This document shows, piece by piece, positions 33,959-42,082 of a stretch of 64,000 bases of DNA. The notes under the pieces were generated by a model, which worked only from the letters and a program-made list of their open reading frames with translations, was not told where the DNA came from and searched no databases. How positions within the stretch are numbered: position 1 is the stretch's first letter; every line of letters begins with the position of its first letter. The DNA is taken from contig NZ_JBHZGO010000098.1 in NCBI RefSeq assembly GCF_042747725.1, forward strand, positions 1 through 64,000, written 5' to 3'. The DNA comes from FACHB-T130 sp042747725 (GTDB lineage Bacteria > Cyanobacteriota > Cyanobacteriia > Cyanobacteriales > FACHB-T130). The translations under genes were made by a program, and so were the position numbers.

Positions 33959-34597
33959 ATGGTATCTTCTGGAACTGCTCGTCGCCTCGGTTTTACCTGC
34001 CTTGCTGGCCTACCTTTAACAGTGTCTTTGGCTCTGCTACAACCCGTGCAGGCTCAGAACCAAATCCCTGCTCTACCAGAAGACGCCAGTCAAACACAAC
34101 CAGATTTAACCGATCCCAACAATCTCCGCCCCATCTCTCAGGAGAGTGGCTTGTTGAGTATGCAAGGAGGGCAGCGTTTGCTGAGTGAGGCAGATAGTGC
34201 CGTATCTTCGCAAAACTATACTCTAGCCGCCAAGAAGCTCCAAGAGGCTCGTCAGGTTTTCAACCAGTTGTCCAATTTCTATCAACAACTGGGTTCTAGT
34301 TTTTCGGGAATTGATAATCGAGTTTACGAGAGCCAGCGACGCAAGGCTGTAGAAGCTGCTCAACTTCGAGATCGGGCAACTTATCAGCTGGCGCTGGTGC
34401 ATCGAGCGCAAAATCAGCCAGATTTGGCAGTGCCTTTGTTGATTCAGATTGTTCGCAGCCAGCAGCCGACACGCGATCTCGGCAAGAAAGCTTATCAGCA
34501 GCTGCTGGAAATCGGGTTTATCGAATCTCCTGATTCCGCGCCTGCTAATTCTTCGAGCGATCGCTCCAACTCATCTTCCTCTGCACCCAAACGGTAG
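33959..34597 (+). CDS. Secreted helical-repeat protein of unknown function
   Basis: A 212-aa protein. The N-terminus (RRLGFTCLAGLPLTVSLALLQPVQAQNQ) is a signal peptide, with likely cleavage after VQA at about residue 32. The centre (GQRLLSEADSAVSSQNYTLAAKKLQEARQVFNQLSNFYQQL, then RDRATYQLALVHRAQNQPDLAVPLLIQIVRSQ) has TPR-like helix pairs. The C-terminus is a Ser/Asn-rich tail. Probably periplasmic. It is about 40 bases upstream of bolA, so it may be co-transcribed with the bolA-grxD pair. Confidence 0.75.
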   Translation: MVSSGTARRLGFTCLAGLPLTVSLALLQPVQAQNQIPALPEDASQTQPDLTDPNNLRPISQESGLLSMQGGQRLLSEADSAVSSQNYTLAAKKLQEARQVFNQLSNFYQQLGSSFSGIDNRVYESQRRKAVEAAQLRDRATYQLALVHRAQNQPDLAVPLLIQIVRSQQPTRDLGKKAYQQLLEIGFIESPDSAPANSSSDRSNSSSSAPKR

Positions 34598-34634
34598 ATT
34601 AGAATTAGCAACTTGAAGTGAAACGGGAGTTTAA

Positions 34635-34895
34635 ATGGTTAGCCCAGATCAGGTAGAGGCGATGATCAAAGCCAAAATGCCAGATGCCCAGATTCAAGTT
34701 CAGGATCTGACTGGCGGTGGCGACCATTACCAGGTGACAGTGGTTTCGTCGCAGTTTGAAGGCAAAAGGCTTGTACAACAGCACCAACTGGTTTACGGTG
34801 CGGTGCAGCAAGCGATGGCTACAGAAGCTATTCATGCTCTAGCACTGAAAACCTATACTCCCCAAGATTGGGAGTCAGCTACGAAGCAAGGTTGA
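34635..34895 (+). CDS. bolA: BolA family protein
   Basis: An 86-aa BolA-like protein. The family pattern is seen in MVSPDQVEAMIKAKMPDAQIQVQDL, then GGGDHYQVTVVSSQFEGKRLVQQHQLVYGAV and HALALKTYTPQDW. The GDHYQVTVVS element and FEGK...QHQ helix-turn are the BolA core; H43 is the conserved histidine candidate for cluster binding. BolA proteins pair with CGFS glutaredoxins to handle [2Fe-2S] clusters and iron signalling. The grxD gene follows after 69 bases on the same strand. Confidence 0.9.
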   Translation: MVSPDQVEAMIKAKMPDAQIQVQDLTGGGDHYQVTVVSSQFEGKRLVQQHQLVYGAVQQAMATEAIHALALKTYTPQDWESATKQG

Positions 34896-34964
34896 AGCTG
34901 AATAAAAATTGCGTTCTCGCGCACTGGCATTACACTAGACAACAGAGGCATTCCAAGCAGAACT

Positions 34965-35288
34965 ATGACGCCAGAACTAAAAGAGCGGATTGACAGCTTG
35001 CTCAAAGAGCATAAAATTGTGGTCTTTATGAAGGGCAACAAGCTGATGCCCCAGTGTGGTTTTTCCAACAATGTGGTACAGATTCTGAATACTTTGGGCG
35101 TACCCTACCACACGGTTGATATTTTGGACGACTGGGAAATCCGGCAGGGAATTAAGGAATATTCTAATTGGCCTACCATTCCCCAGGTTTACGTTGATGC
35201 TCAGTTTGTTGGCGGCTCAGATATTCTGATTGAGCTGTACCAAAAGGGCGAATTGCAGGAAATGGTTGAAGTTGCTTTAGCTTCCTAA
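34965..35288 (+). CDS. grxD: Monothiol CGFS glutaredoxin
   Basis: A 107-aa Grx4-type protein. The monothiol active site is C31-GFS in MPQCGFSNNV. K23 in FMKGNK and the WPTIPQVYVDAQFVGGSDI glutathione site are present. These proteins carry a glutathione-ligated [2Fe-2S] cluster and deliver it, or form heterodimers with BolA. It is the last gene of the group and is followed by a strong terminator. Confidence 0.95.
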   Translation: MTPELKERIDSLLKEHKIVVFMKGNKLMPQCGFSNNVVQILNTLGVPYHTVDILDDWEIRQGIKEYSNWPTIPQVYVDAQFVGGSDILIELYQKGELQEMVEVALAS

Positions 35289-35307
35289 AGCTAAGGCAAG
35301 CAAACCG

Positions 35308-35355
35308 AAAATTCCCTCCTTGTTCTTCAACTTAAGAATCAAGGAGGGAATTTTT
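35308..35355 (+). terminator. Rho-independent terminator after grxD
   Basis: A perfect 15-bp stem (AAAATTCCCTCCTTG pairing with CAAGGAGGGAATTTT) with a 17-base loop runs into a T tract, 20 bases after the grxD stop. Confidence 0.9.
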
Positions 35356-35670
35356 ATGGTGTTTAAGATAACTTGGAACTAAAATTTAAAAGCTAATTCA
35401 AAAGCAGTGCAGTCTAAATCATCCTAAATAGCATGATTGACTGGACTAGAGAGTAAGGGATAGTAAGGGCGATCGCTTTTTTTTCAAATCTTTACTTATC
35501 GGCTGTATTAAGTTACAAATCCGATCAACGTTAAAGATGATTAGCACCCAGAAGCTCGCTGTTTTCTCCCCAAATCGTATACCTGTGGGCAATTTAACCA
35601 CATTATCCACAGGCAACTATGGCAAGACCGATCCTGGTAGGCTCAGCTTGACCAATCCAGCCAACCCCAG
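35356..35670. other. Intergenic region after the grxD terminator
   Basis: About 315 bases with an AT-rich left part, one HIP1 site and a single TTATCCACA (35603-35611) that equals a DnaA box. With only one box, and no replication genes, I do not call an origin. No gene was recognised. Confidence 0.5.
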
Positions 35671-35919
35671 CTAATAATAGTCTGATTTAGGTTGAGTCTG
35701 CGTCATGTCAAAGTTGGATGGATCGTAAATGTAACGGGTAACTTCTTCTTCTAAGCGGTGAATGAGAAAGGGTTCCAGAACGCTAGAATGACGCATAGCT
35801 GCGAGATAGCCATCTAAAAACAGCCGCAAATCATCGAAGCGATAACCCCGATTCCACATTTCGACGAGGGCGTCGGTGAGTCTTTGGTAGTAGCGGATGG
35901 TTTGAGAGTCCTGTAGCAT
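35671..35919 (-). CDS. DUF6761 family protein
   Basis: An 82-aa cyanobacterial protein: MLQDSQTIRYYQRLTDALVEMWNRGYRFDDLRLFLDGYLAAMRH, then EPFLIHRLEEEVTRYIYDPSNF. The RYYQ.LTDA...W..GYR.DDLR.FLDGYLA pattern is that of a small helical family found across cyanobacteria, of unknown function. No membrane segment. It starts 12 bases from the end of the next minus-strand frame. Confidence 0.82.
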   Translation of the reverse strand: MLQDSQTIRYYQRLTDALVEMWNRGYRFDDLRLFLDGYLAAMRHSSVLEPFLIHRLEEEVTRYIYDPSNFDMTQTQPKSDYY

Positions 35920-35930
35920 GGTCGGAAGTA

Positions 35931-36536
35931 TCAGGTGTGAATTAGTATAAGGGGTGAAGTTGGAAGAAGGAAACTTTCGCCGTGAGCGGTTAGCTCAGTT
36001 GAGCCTAGTTTCCTAACCAGAACTACAGCGGTTTGGAGTTGCTGTGCGGAAACCGAAAACGGGTGCATACCAGTTTGGTGATGATAGAACGGTTGGTTGT
36101 GTTCCTTGAAGATTAAGGGAATAACAGCAAAACTCATACCTCCGATGGCGGCGAGTTGCGCGATCGCTCTCACTTTAGTTTTATCGTAGAAAACCCGATC
36201 CCCAACGTCATGCATCCGTCGAGCGATTTGTGCCATCTTTTCCAGCAAGCATTGCAATTTAGTCGTTGCGTGGTTTAAACTGCCGCTGGACAAAGAAAGT
36301 CTCCTAAATAAGCAGATTCTTGAACTTTTGTCAACAAAATTTCGATTGTTTAACCGCAATTTCCAATTGCCAGGATAGATTTGCCTGTTGCCCCTTGCCG
36401 GGAATATCCAAAAAGCTATTTGTCTGTTGCCTTTTGCCTCACTCAGTGGGTTTCTGGTAGGAAAGACATCCTGCTTGGTCAAGCCGGATATACTGATTTG
36501 TTCATCGGAAGCTATTGGCATGGCATCGTTCAGCAA
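35931..36536 (-). CDS. Doubtful hypothetical protein
   Basis: A 201-aa open frame. The first ~80 residues are encoded by repeat-like DNA (units like GGCAACAGGCAAAT) and look random. The part from about residue 99 (MAQIARRMHDVGDRVFYDKTKVRAIAQLAAIGGMSFAVIPLIFKEHN) looks coding and has a hydrophobic helix, so a shorter protein starting there is possible. I do not recognise it. Confidence 0.35.
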   Translation of the reverse strand: MLNDAMPIASDEQISISGLTKQDVFPTRNPLSEAKGNRQIAFWIFPARGNRQIYPGNWKLRLNNRNFVDKSSRICLFRRLSLSSGSLNHATTKLQCLLEKMAQIARRMHDVGDRVFYDKTKVRAIAQLAAIGGMSFAVIPLIFKEHNQPFYHHQTGMHPFSVSAQQLQTAVVLVRKLGSTELTAHGESFLLPTSPLILIHT

Positions 36537-36806
36537 ACTTGACTAAACGTTAACCTTGGTTAACTTTCATTTTACTCATTGCTTAGTGAAATGGCAGCTT
36601 CGGCTTCAGGCTCTCTCTAAATCGGTAATATTACTCTTAAAAGTATTAAAAATATAAAACAAAAGTTTAAATTTAAAGAGAAAATTTTTAATTTTAATTT
36701 TTAAGTTTTAATTGTGTAGCCCCGATCCCTCGTAGCCTTGGTTACAGAATCCTGACATAAGCTTTGTTAAGCTGAAGCTCACCAGCTTGAAGGGAAGCAT
36801 GCCACC

Positions 36807-37592
36807 GTGGGATCGATTTGCATTCAGATCATCGAGGGGAACCCGCACCTGCGATCGCTACTGGGCTGGCACTTACAGCAAGCAAGCTACTGGGTGTGTC
36901 AATCCGCTGGCGTTCATCAAGGTAGAGAAACGTTTTATACTCGCCAACCCACAGTTGTCATCCTTGATTCCGACCTGCCCGATGGCGATGGAATTGAATT
37001 TTGCCGATGGCTTCATCAACACGGACAGGTACTCATCTTGATGCTGTCTGCCCGCAGTCTGGAAGCCGATATCGTCGCTGGGTTAAAAGCAGGAGCCGAC
37101 GATTATTTGACCAAGCCATTTGGGATGCAAGAATTTATGGCGCGGGTTGAGGCGCTGATTCGCCGTGTCCGCGTCACAGCCGCACCCATGTCCCTAGATT
37201 ATGGCGACCTAAAAATAGACTTAGTGCAACGCCGCGTCCGCTTCAAAGAAGAATTCATTGAGCTGACGCCCCAAGAGTTCAGCCTGCTTTACGTCCTGGC
37301 ACAGGCTGGAGGAGTGGCGCTGAGTCGTTCCGAACTGCTGCGCCGCGCTTGGCCTGACGCCATCGATAACCCGCGCACCATTGATACCCACGTCCTCTCC
37401 CTACGCAAGAAAATTGAGACCGATCCTCGACAACCCAGCATGATTCAAACTGTCCGCAACGTGGGCTATCGGTTCAATCCAGAGATTCTTAAGGGGGCGG
37501 AACCAGCTGCCTTGACATTTGATGACGATTCCAAACCGCTCTCTGCCCATGCTACCCCTAGCATGGTAGGGGGACAGAACCGCCACCGCTAA
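36807..37592 (+). CDS. OmpR-family response regulator, atypical receiver, NblR-like
   Basis: A 261-aa protein starting with GTG (AAGGGA lies 11 bases upstream). The receiver (about 4-118) has D54 and K103, but the acidic pair that binds Mg2+ is E10-G11 in place of two Asp. The output is a winged-helix DNA-binding domain (about 130-232: LTPQEFSLLYVLAQAGG, ELLRRAWPD, RTIDTHVLSLRKKIE, VGYRFN). The changed metal site and the sequence around RSLLGWHLQQA fit the cyanobacterial NblR-like group, in which regulators can act without phosphorylation. The NblR link is inference. A Pro/Ala-rich tail follows. No kinase gene is adjacent. Confidence 0.8.
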   Translation: MGSICIQIIEGNPHLRSLLGWHLQQASYWVCQSAGVHQGRETFYTRQPTVVILDSDLPDGDGIEFCRWLHQHGQVLILMLSARSLEADIVAGLKAGADDYLTKPFGMQEFMARVEALIRRVRVTAAPMSLDYGDLKIDLVQRRVRFKEEFIELTPQEFSLLYVLAQAGGVALSRSELLRRAWPDAIDNPRTIDTHVLSLRKKIETDPRQPSMIQTVRNVGYRFNPEILKGAEPAALTFDDDSKPLSAHATPSMVGGQNRHR

Positions 37593-37675
37593 GATCGACT
37601 TTTAAGATAGACTTTGCCGCCTGCCTCAAATCCATCGCTCTTTGGGCTTTCTCTTTGGGCGACTCGGCTACTTGG

Positions 37676-37786
37676 ACAGGACTTACGCAAAGCTTGTACA
37701 TATAGCGTTTTTTCGGGGTAGCGTTTTTTCGGGTTCAATCCCCCTGTGGTTGCCCTCAGATGTAGTGATATTTGCGTAAGTCCTGT
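37676..37786. mobile_element. MITE-like element, family B, copy 2
   Basis: 111 bp with perfect 15-bp terminal inverted repeats ACAGGACTTACGCAA / TTGCGTAAGTCCTGT. Inside is a 15-base tandem duplication (TAGCGTTTTTTCGGG twice, 37703 onward) and the CCCCTGTGGTTGCCC block shared with the copy at 15628. It is noncoding. Confidence 0.75.
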
Positions 37787-37839
37787 CAAATTCAATAAAA
37801 CGCTGATGGGCTGAGCTTCGATCAGCCCATCGATTCAGG

Positions 37840-38457
37840 CTACGGCTGAAGTTTCTCGATCAGCGCCAGTGCTTTTTTGGACTCATCAGGCTTGCCTTGC
37901 TTAGCGAAGAGTTCAGAGGCTTTCTGAAGGTCTTCAATGGCTTTCTTGTCTTCTTCTAGCTGGGCATAAGCGATTCCTCGCTGATAGAAAGCTTCTGCTT
38001 GATCGGGCTTCAGTTTGATAACTTCGGTGTAATCAGCGATCGCTCCTGCGTCATCTTCTAACTCGGTACGAGCCAGTCCTCGATTCAAGTAAGCTTCATC
38101 ATCCTTGGGATCGAGTTGCAGCACTTTGCTGTAGTCAGCGATCGCTTTCTCGTAGTCCTCTAGCTCAACAAGAGCCACGGCTCGGTTGTAGTAAGCTTCC
38201 GTATCATTGGGATTCACCTCCAGCACCTTCGACAACAGATCGACGGCTGCCTTATAGTCTCCAGCGTCAAGTTTGTCTAACCCCTGTTGGAGCAGCGCCT
38301 CAGGATTCCCTTGGAGGCGGGGACTGGTAGGAGCAGGCGGTTTAATTTGGGGACTAGGAGCAGGGGATGGTTCTGACTGGGCACGAACTACAGGGGTCAA
38401 TCCACCCACTCCGATAACAACTCCTAAAATTGCGATCGCTGTCTTGATGTGGTGCAT
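37840..38457 (-). CDS. Secreted TPR-repeat protein
   Basis: A 205-aa protein. The N-terminus (IKTAIAILGVVIGVGGLTPVVRAQSE) is a signal peptide. A Pro-rich linker (about 28-48) follows, then about four tetratricopeptide repeats: ALLQQGLDKLDAGDYKAAVDLLSKVLEVNP, TEAYYNRAVALVELEDYEKAIADYSKVLQLDP, DEAYLNRGLARTELEDDAGAIADYTEVIKLKP and AEAFYQRGIAYAQLEEDKKAIEDLQKASELF. Probably a periplasmic scaffold. The tonB gene lies 76 bases upstream on the same strand, so they may share a transcript. Confidence 0.88.
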   Translation of the reverse strand: MHHIKTAIAILGVVIGVGGLTPVVRAQSEPSPAPSPQIKPPAPTSPRLQGNPEALLQQGLDKLDAGDYKAAVDLLSKVLEVNPNDTEAYYNRAVALVELEDYEKAIADYSKVLQLDPKDDEAYLNRGLARTELEDDAGAIADYTEVIKLKPDQAEAFYQRGIAYAQLEEDKKAIEDLQKASELFAKQGKPDESKKALALIEKLQP

Positions 38458-38533
38458 AAATTTATTTAGTGACGAGTGATTGGGTATTCGACAATCAGTT
38501 CAAAAGTCTATACCCACTCTGGTTGAGAGGCAA

Positions 38534-40651
38534 TTATTCGTTGTTCGTAGTAGCTGAACCCGATGATTCTGCTGAGGAAGGTGCGGCTCTGCGCCGCCGC
38601 GCCCGTGGAGCTTGTTGTGACTGACTGGCTGAACCGGCTTCCAGACGCCGCTGCCGCCGCGCCCGTGGGGCTTGCCGCACTGCCGGACTAGAGGCAGATT
38701 CCACGCGCCGCCGCCGTGCCCGTGGGGCTTGCTGGGACGGACTGGCAGCCGCAGATTCCCCGCGCCGCCGCCGAGAACGACGTGGCGTTTCCGAAGCGGT
38801 GGAAGCAGATGCCGATTCCAGACGCCGCCGAGAACGACGTGGCGTTTCCGAAGCGGTGGAAGCAGATGCCGATTCCAGCCGCCGCCGAGAACGACGTGGC
38901 GTTTCCGAAGCGGTGGAAGCAGATGCCGATTCCAGCCGCCGCCGCCGACTGGTACGCCGTGTTTCCGAGGCGGTAGAAGCAGATGCCGATTCCAAACGCC
39001 GCCGCCGAGAACGACGTGGGGAATCTGAGGCGCTAGTGGAAGCAGATGCCGATTCCAGACGCCGCCGCCGCCGGGGAGTCGATAACTCCGAGCTACGGTC
39101 GGAAGATGCCGATTCTGAGCGACGACGCTGGCGAGAACGGCGCTCCCGCTCCGATCCCTCTAGCTGAAAATCAACTGAAGCCCGAACCCCCTGTCGTCTA
39201 CCAGAGGAAGAATCGAACTTCCAATCTCTTGCGGCTCTAACAGCAGCTTCATCGAGTTCACTGCTACCGCTGGAACGCGACAGCCGAACATTGGTGACAT
39301 TTCCTTTGTCGTCAACATCAACACTGACCTGGGATGCGCCTTCGACGCCTTGCCGTCTCGCATTGCTTGGATAGTTGGGCTTGTCACATTTAACGCAACC
39401 GATTCGGCTCGATCCCGATCTCCTCGAAGGACGTTCTTCATTCCTCTCTCTTGGCTCAGTTCTCGGCTCGGTTCTTGGCTCAGTTCTTGGCTCGGTTCTT
39501 GGTTTGAAATTTTCTGGAACTATTGCTACATCCCTTCCACTTCCCGATTCTTTGCTGGTGCCAGTGCCCGTACCCGAACTACTGCTAGTGCTGCTACCCG
39601 TACCAGAGCCAGTGCCCGTACCCGAACTACTGCTGGTGCCACTGCCCCTGCCGCTTCCTTGTCCTGAGCCTTCAGTGCTACTGCTCGTACCCGAACCACT
39701 GCCTAGCAGACTTCCCGTTCCGGCAGCCACAGTAGAGCCGCCGACGGTACTGCTTTTATCAGTTTGGCTACCACTATTTCCGGCACTTTCTTGAGTTTGT
39801 CTGGAGCCGGTGATTCCTCTAACCAAATCTCTAAATCTTTCAGACGTTTGTTGCTGGAAAGAGGGACTCGCCTGTGTTGGAGCTGCTGGCTTGTCATTTT
39901 GTGGAGACGGCGCAACGGCAACCGAGCTAGGCTGGGGAATTGGCTGCGAACTACTTGCTGGATTGGGTTCCTCAGTGCGTTCCAAAGACGGCTTCTCTAC
40001 TGGTTTCGGCGGCACGCTTGCCACTGGATCGGGAGTTACTCGTTTGGGCGTCTCAGCAACGGGTTCTTCACGCTTGACAGGTGTTACTGAATTGGGAGCG
40101 ACTGGTTGCTCGACTCGTTTGGGCGTTTGAGCTGGTCGGAACGGGGGTAAGTTTACCACGAGCGGCTGCCGTACTGGCTGCGGTACCACTTCAGGGGGTG
40201 TGGGCGCTGGTTGTGACGCTGCGGGTGGAGAGGGAGCGATCGCTTTTGGTTCTGTGCGAGGTTGAGATGCGGGCGCAGAAGTTGTATCGGGTGTCCCGCC
40301 GCCTGAACCACCTGCTGCAACTGAGCCTGTTTCTGATGCACTGCCAGAGCTAGTTAAGACGCGAGAACCTCCGGCTGCAACTGAACTTGCTGCTGATGGA
40401 GTATTCTCTTGTTGAGTTGCCTCTTTTGGTGTATCTTCCTCTGGTTCCAAAGCTTGAAGGCTCTCAGGATCGAGAACTATCACTTCCATTGGCTCTTGTG
40501 CAACGATGTCAGATGTTTTCACCCAACGATTGCTCATAGCCAGCACTCCGATATGGAGTGCGAGGGAACCGATGAGACTATAGGCAATAAAAGACCTCAG
40601 AGCCTCTTCTTCTTTTTCTCGCTGCTGAACAGCAACACTTGACAATCCCAT
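38534..40651 (-). CDS. tonB: TonB-like protein with Arg-rich repeat tail
   Basis: A 705-aa protein. A single membrane anchor lies near residues 22-40 (IAYSLIGSLALHIGVLAMS). A long Pro/Ser/Thr/Gly-rich spacer (about 50-415) follows, with four RTEP units. The TonB C-terminal domain is about 419-498 (YPSNARRQGVEGASQVSVDVDDKG...RAARDWKF), starting with a C419-x2-C422 pair. Unlike typical TonB, a further ~205 residues follow, mainly repeats of RRSRRRRLESASASTASETP. TonB passes energy to outer-membrane transporters and works with ExbB/ExbD, which are divergently encoded next to it. The DNA repeats of the tail are highly similar, so the repeat number may be unstable. Confidence 0.85.
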   Translation of the reverse strand: MGLSSVAVQQREKEEEALRSFIAYSLIGSLALHIGVLAMSNRWVKTSDIVAQEPMEVIVLDPESLQALEPEEDTPKEATQQENTPSAASSVAAGGSRVLTSSGSASETGSVAAGGSGGGTPDTTSAPASQPRTEPKAIAPSPPAASQPAPTPPEVVPQPVRQPLVVNLPPFRPAQTPKRVEQPVAPNSVTPVKREEPVAETPKRVTPDPVASVPPKPVEKPSLERTEEPNPASSSQPIPQPSSVAVAPSPQNDKPAAPTQASPSFQQQTSERFRDLVRGITGSRQTQESAGNSGSQTDKSSTVGGSTVAAGTGSLLGSGSGTSSSTEGSGQGSGRGSGTSSSSGTGTGSGTGSSTSSSSGTGTGTSKESGSGRDVAIVPENFKPRTEPRTEPRTEPRTEPRERNEERPSRRSGSSRIGCVKCDKPNYPSNARRQGVEGASQVSVDVDDKGNVTNVRLSRSSGSSELDEAAVRAARDWKFDSSSGRRQGVRASVDFQLEGSERERRSRQRRRSESASSDRSSELSTPRRRRRLESASASTSASDSPRRSRRRRLESASASTASETRRTSRRRRLESASASTASETPRRSRRRLESASASTASETPRRSRRRLESASASTASETPRRSRRRRGESAAASPSQQAPRARRRRVESASSPAVRQAPRARRQRRLEAGSASQSQQAPRARRRRAAPSSAESSGSATTNNE
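38576..39130. repeat. Imperfect tandem repeats encoding the TonB tail
   Basis: Units of about 57-60 bases contain GGCGTTTCCGAAGCGGTGGA and GCAGATGCCGATTCCAG. At least three copies are almost identical (about 38781-38935), with more degenerate ones on both sides. They give the (R)RRRLESASASTASETP protein repeats. Confidence 0.85.
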
Positions 40652-40962
40652 ATATTATTGCAAGTTATTTGCACTTGTTTGGTCAAGGTAAGATGCACCG
40701 AAGTAAATGTCAAGGGGTAGAACTAGGGGAATTGGCTGTTGCTACCGTGAGCAAAACCTCTCGAAACTTAGTTTTCATAAGCTTTTCACCCTTGGTATCG
40801 GCTTTGTTAAAATTACTCAATAAAAATCATTATTCTCAAAATCGGGAAAAACTGCTTGACATAGATTCTCATTAGGTTTAATTTCTGTTGAGAACTTCTA
40901 TCAGCTTTAATACTCAAGTAAGCTGGTAGGCAAAGCCTTGTTGATTGCCCTAGAGAAATTAG
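40652..40962. promoter_or_regulatory. Divergent tonB-exbB intergenic region with candidate promoter and iron-box-like sites
   Basis: 311 bases hold promoters for both sides. Toward exbB, TTGACA (40856-40861) and TTTAAT (40877-40882) are 15 bases apart. Between them is GATTCTCATTAGG, and at about 40827-40842 ATCATTATTCTCAAAA. These resemble cyanobacterial Fur-type boxes, which would fit an uptake system, but the matches are loose. Confidence 0.35.
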
Positions 40963-41613
40963 ATGGGAATTAGTAATCTTTTTGCAGCGGGCGGCGTGGT
41001 CATGTGGCCACTCCTAGGATTTTCTATATTAGCGATCGCCCTAGTTATAGAGCGTTCAAGATTTTGGTTTCGCATTAACCGACGGCAAAGCCGGGTTGTC
41101 CGAGACGTGATGAAGCTTTATCAGCACGATCCAGAAGCTGCTGTACATCGGCTACAGCAGAATGCTGACTTACCGATTGCGCGAATCTTTTTGGCAGCAT
41201 TGGAACTGGAACAACCCAATCCAGAAGAATTTCGATTAGCGCTGGAAAGTGAAGCGCAAGCAGAGTTACCTGGATTGAAACGATTCAATGTGGTGTTTGA
41301 AACGATCATCGCCCTTTCGCCGCTGCTGGGGTTGCTGGGAACGGTTTTGGGATTGATTAACTCCTTTGCCTCGCTGACGCTAGGGAGTGTAGGAGGCAGC
41401 CAGACGGTCGGTGTCACGGCAGGGATTAGTGAGGCGTTAGTTTCCACCGCCACCGGATTAATTGTGGCGATCTTTGCCCTAGTGTTTTCAAATGCCTTTC
41501 GAGGGTTCTATCAGAGACAGTCGGCACACATTCAAGAGTACGGCGGTCAGTTAGAACTGTTATACCGCCGCCGTTATGAAAAAGGAGAGCCTTCTTATGC
41601 GACTACCCGATGA
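40963..41613 (+). CDS. exbB: MotA/TolQ/ExbB proton channel family protein
   Basis: A 216-aa inner-membrane protein. Helix 1 is FAAGGVVMWPLLGFSILAIALVIERSRFW (about 7-34). Helices 2 and 3 are ETIIALSPLLGLLGTVLGLINSF (about 112-134) and ISEALVSTATGLIVAIFALVFSNAF (about 154-178), with the family's GLLGTV...LI and TA.GL..AI motifs. With ExbD it forms the proton-driven motor for TonB. Its end overlaps exbD by 17 bases. Confidence 0.92.
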   Translation: MGISNLFAAGGVVMWPLLGFSILAIALVIERSRFWFRINRRQSRVVRDVMKLYQHDPEAAVHRLQQNADLPIARIFLAALELEQPNPEEFRLALESEAQAELPGLKRFNVVFETIIALSPLLGLLGTVLGLINSFASLTLGSVGGSQTVGVTAGISEALVSTATGLIVAIFALVFSNAFRGFYQRQSAHIQEYGGQLELLYRRRYEKGEPSYATTR

Positions 41614-41995
41614 GCCGGATATCCCAGTGCAGATCAACATCGTGCCGATGATCGATGTGATCTTCGCCATTCTGACCTTTTTCATCATGTCCACGCTGTT
41701 TTTGACCCGTTCAGAAGGGCTATCGGTGAATTTGCCTAAAGCAGCGACCGGACAAGCTCAAAAATCGACACCCGTTACGGTGTCAATTGACGAGGAGGGA
41801 GAAATAGCACTCAACCGCCAGCCAATTGATTTAGGGGAACTGGAAACCGGAGTGCGATCGCTGATTCCGTCCGAACAAGAAACCCTCATCGTGCTAAATG
41901 CTGATGAAAGAGTCAATCACGGTCAAGTAGTGGCGGTGATGGATCAATTGCGTAAGGTTAAAGGTGCAAAATTAGCGATCGCTACGAAGAAGTAA
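41597..41995 (+). CDS. exbD: ExbD/TolR family biopolymer transport protein
   Basis: A 132-aa protein using the ATG at 41597, which has AAAGGAG about ten bases upstream inside the exbB end. One membrane helix (NIVPMIDVIFAILTFFIMSTLF, about 12-34) contains the proton-pathway aspartate in PMIDVIF. The periplasmic domain ends VMDQLRKVKGAKLAIATK. The overlap with exbB shows coupled translation. The start seven codons earlier lacks a site. Confidence 0.92.
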   Translation: MRLPDEPDIPVQINIVPMIDVIFAILTFFIMSTLFLTRSEGLSVNLPKAATGQAQKSTPVTVSIDEEGEIALNRQPIDLGELETGVRSLIPSEQETLIVLNADERVNHGQVVAVMDQLRKVKGAKLAIATKK

Positions 41996-42035
41996 TCATT
42001 CCATTTGATGAAAGGTTATTCGTTATCAGTCGATA

Positions 42036-42065
42036 GTCATTAGTTTGTTGCTACTAACTAATGAC
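42036..42065. terminator. Hairpin between convergent exbD and ABC ATPase genes
   Basis: GTCATTAGTT and AACTAATGAC form a perfect 10-bp stem with a 10-base loop. It is built of a TCATTAG-type short repeat. There is no T tract, so a terminator role in either direction is only possible. Confidence 0.35.
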
Positions 42066-42082
42066 TAATCACTAATTACCTT

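Noticed and set aside
35603..35611. TTATCCACA, an exact DnaA box
   Set aside because: A single copy with no second box, no dnaA/dnaN gene and no strand switch; not enough for a replication origin.
38672..39167. Overlapping plus-strand open frames through the tonB tail
   Set aside because: They are shadows of the GC-rich Arg/Ser repeats on the minus strand; their products are repetitive and have no start context.
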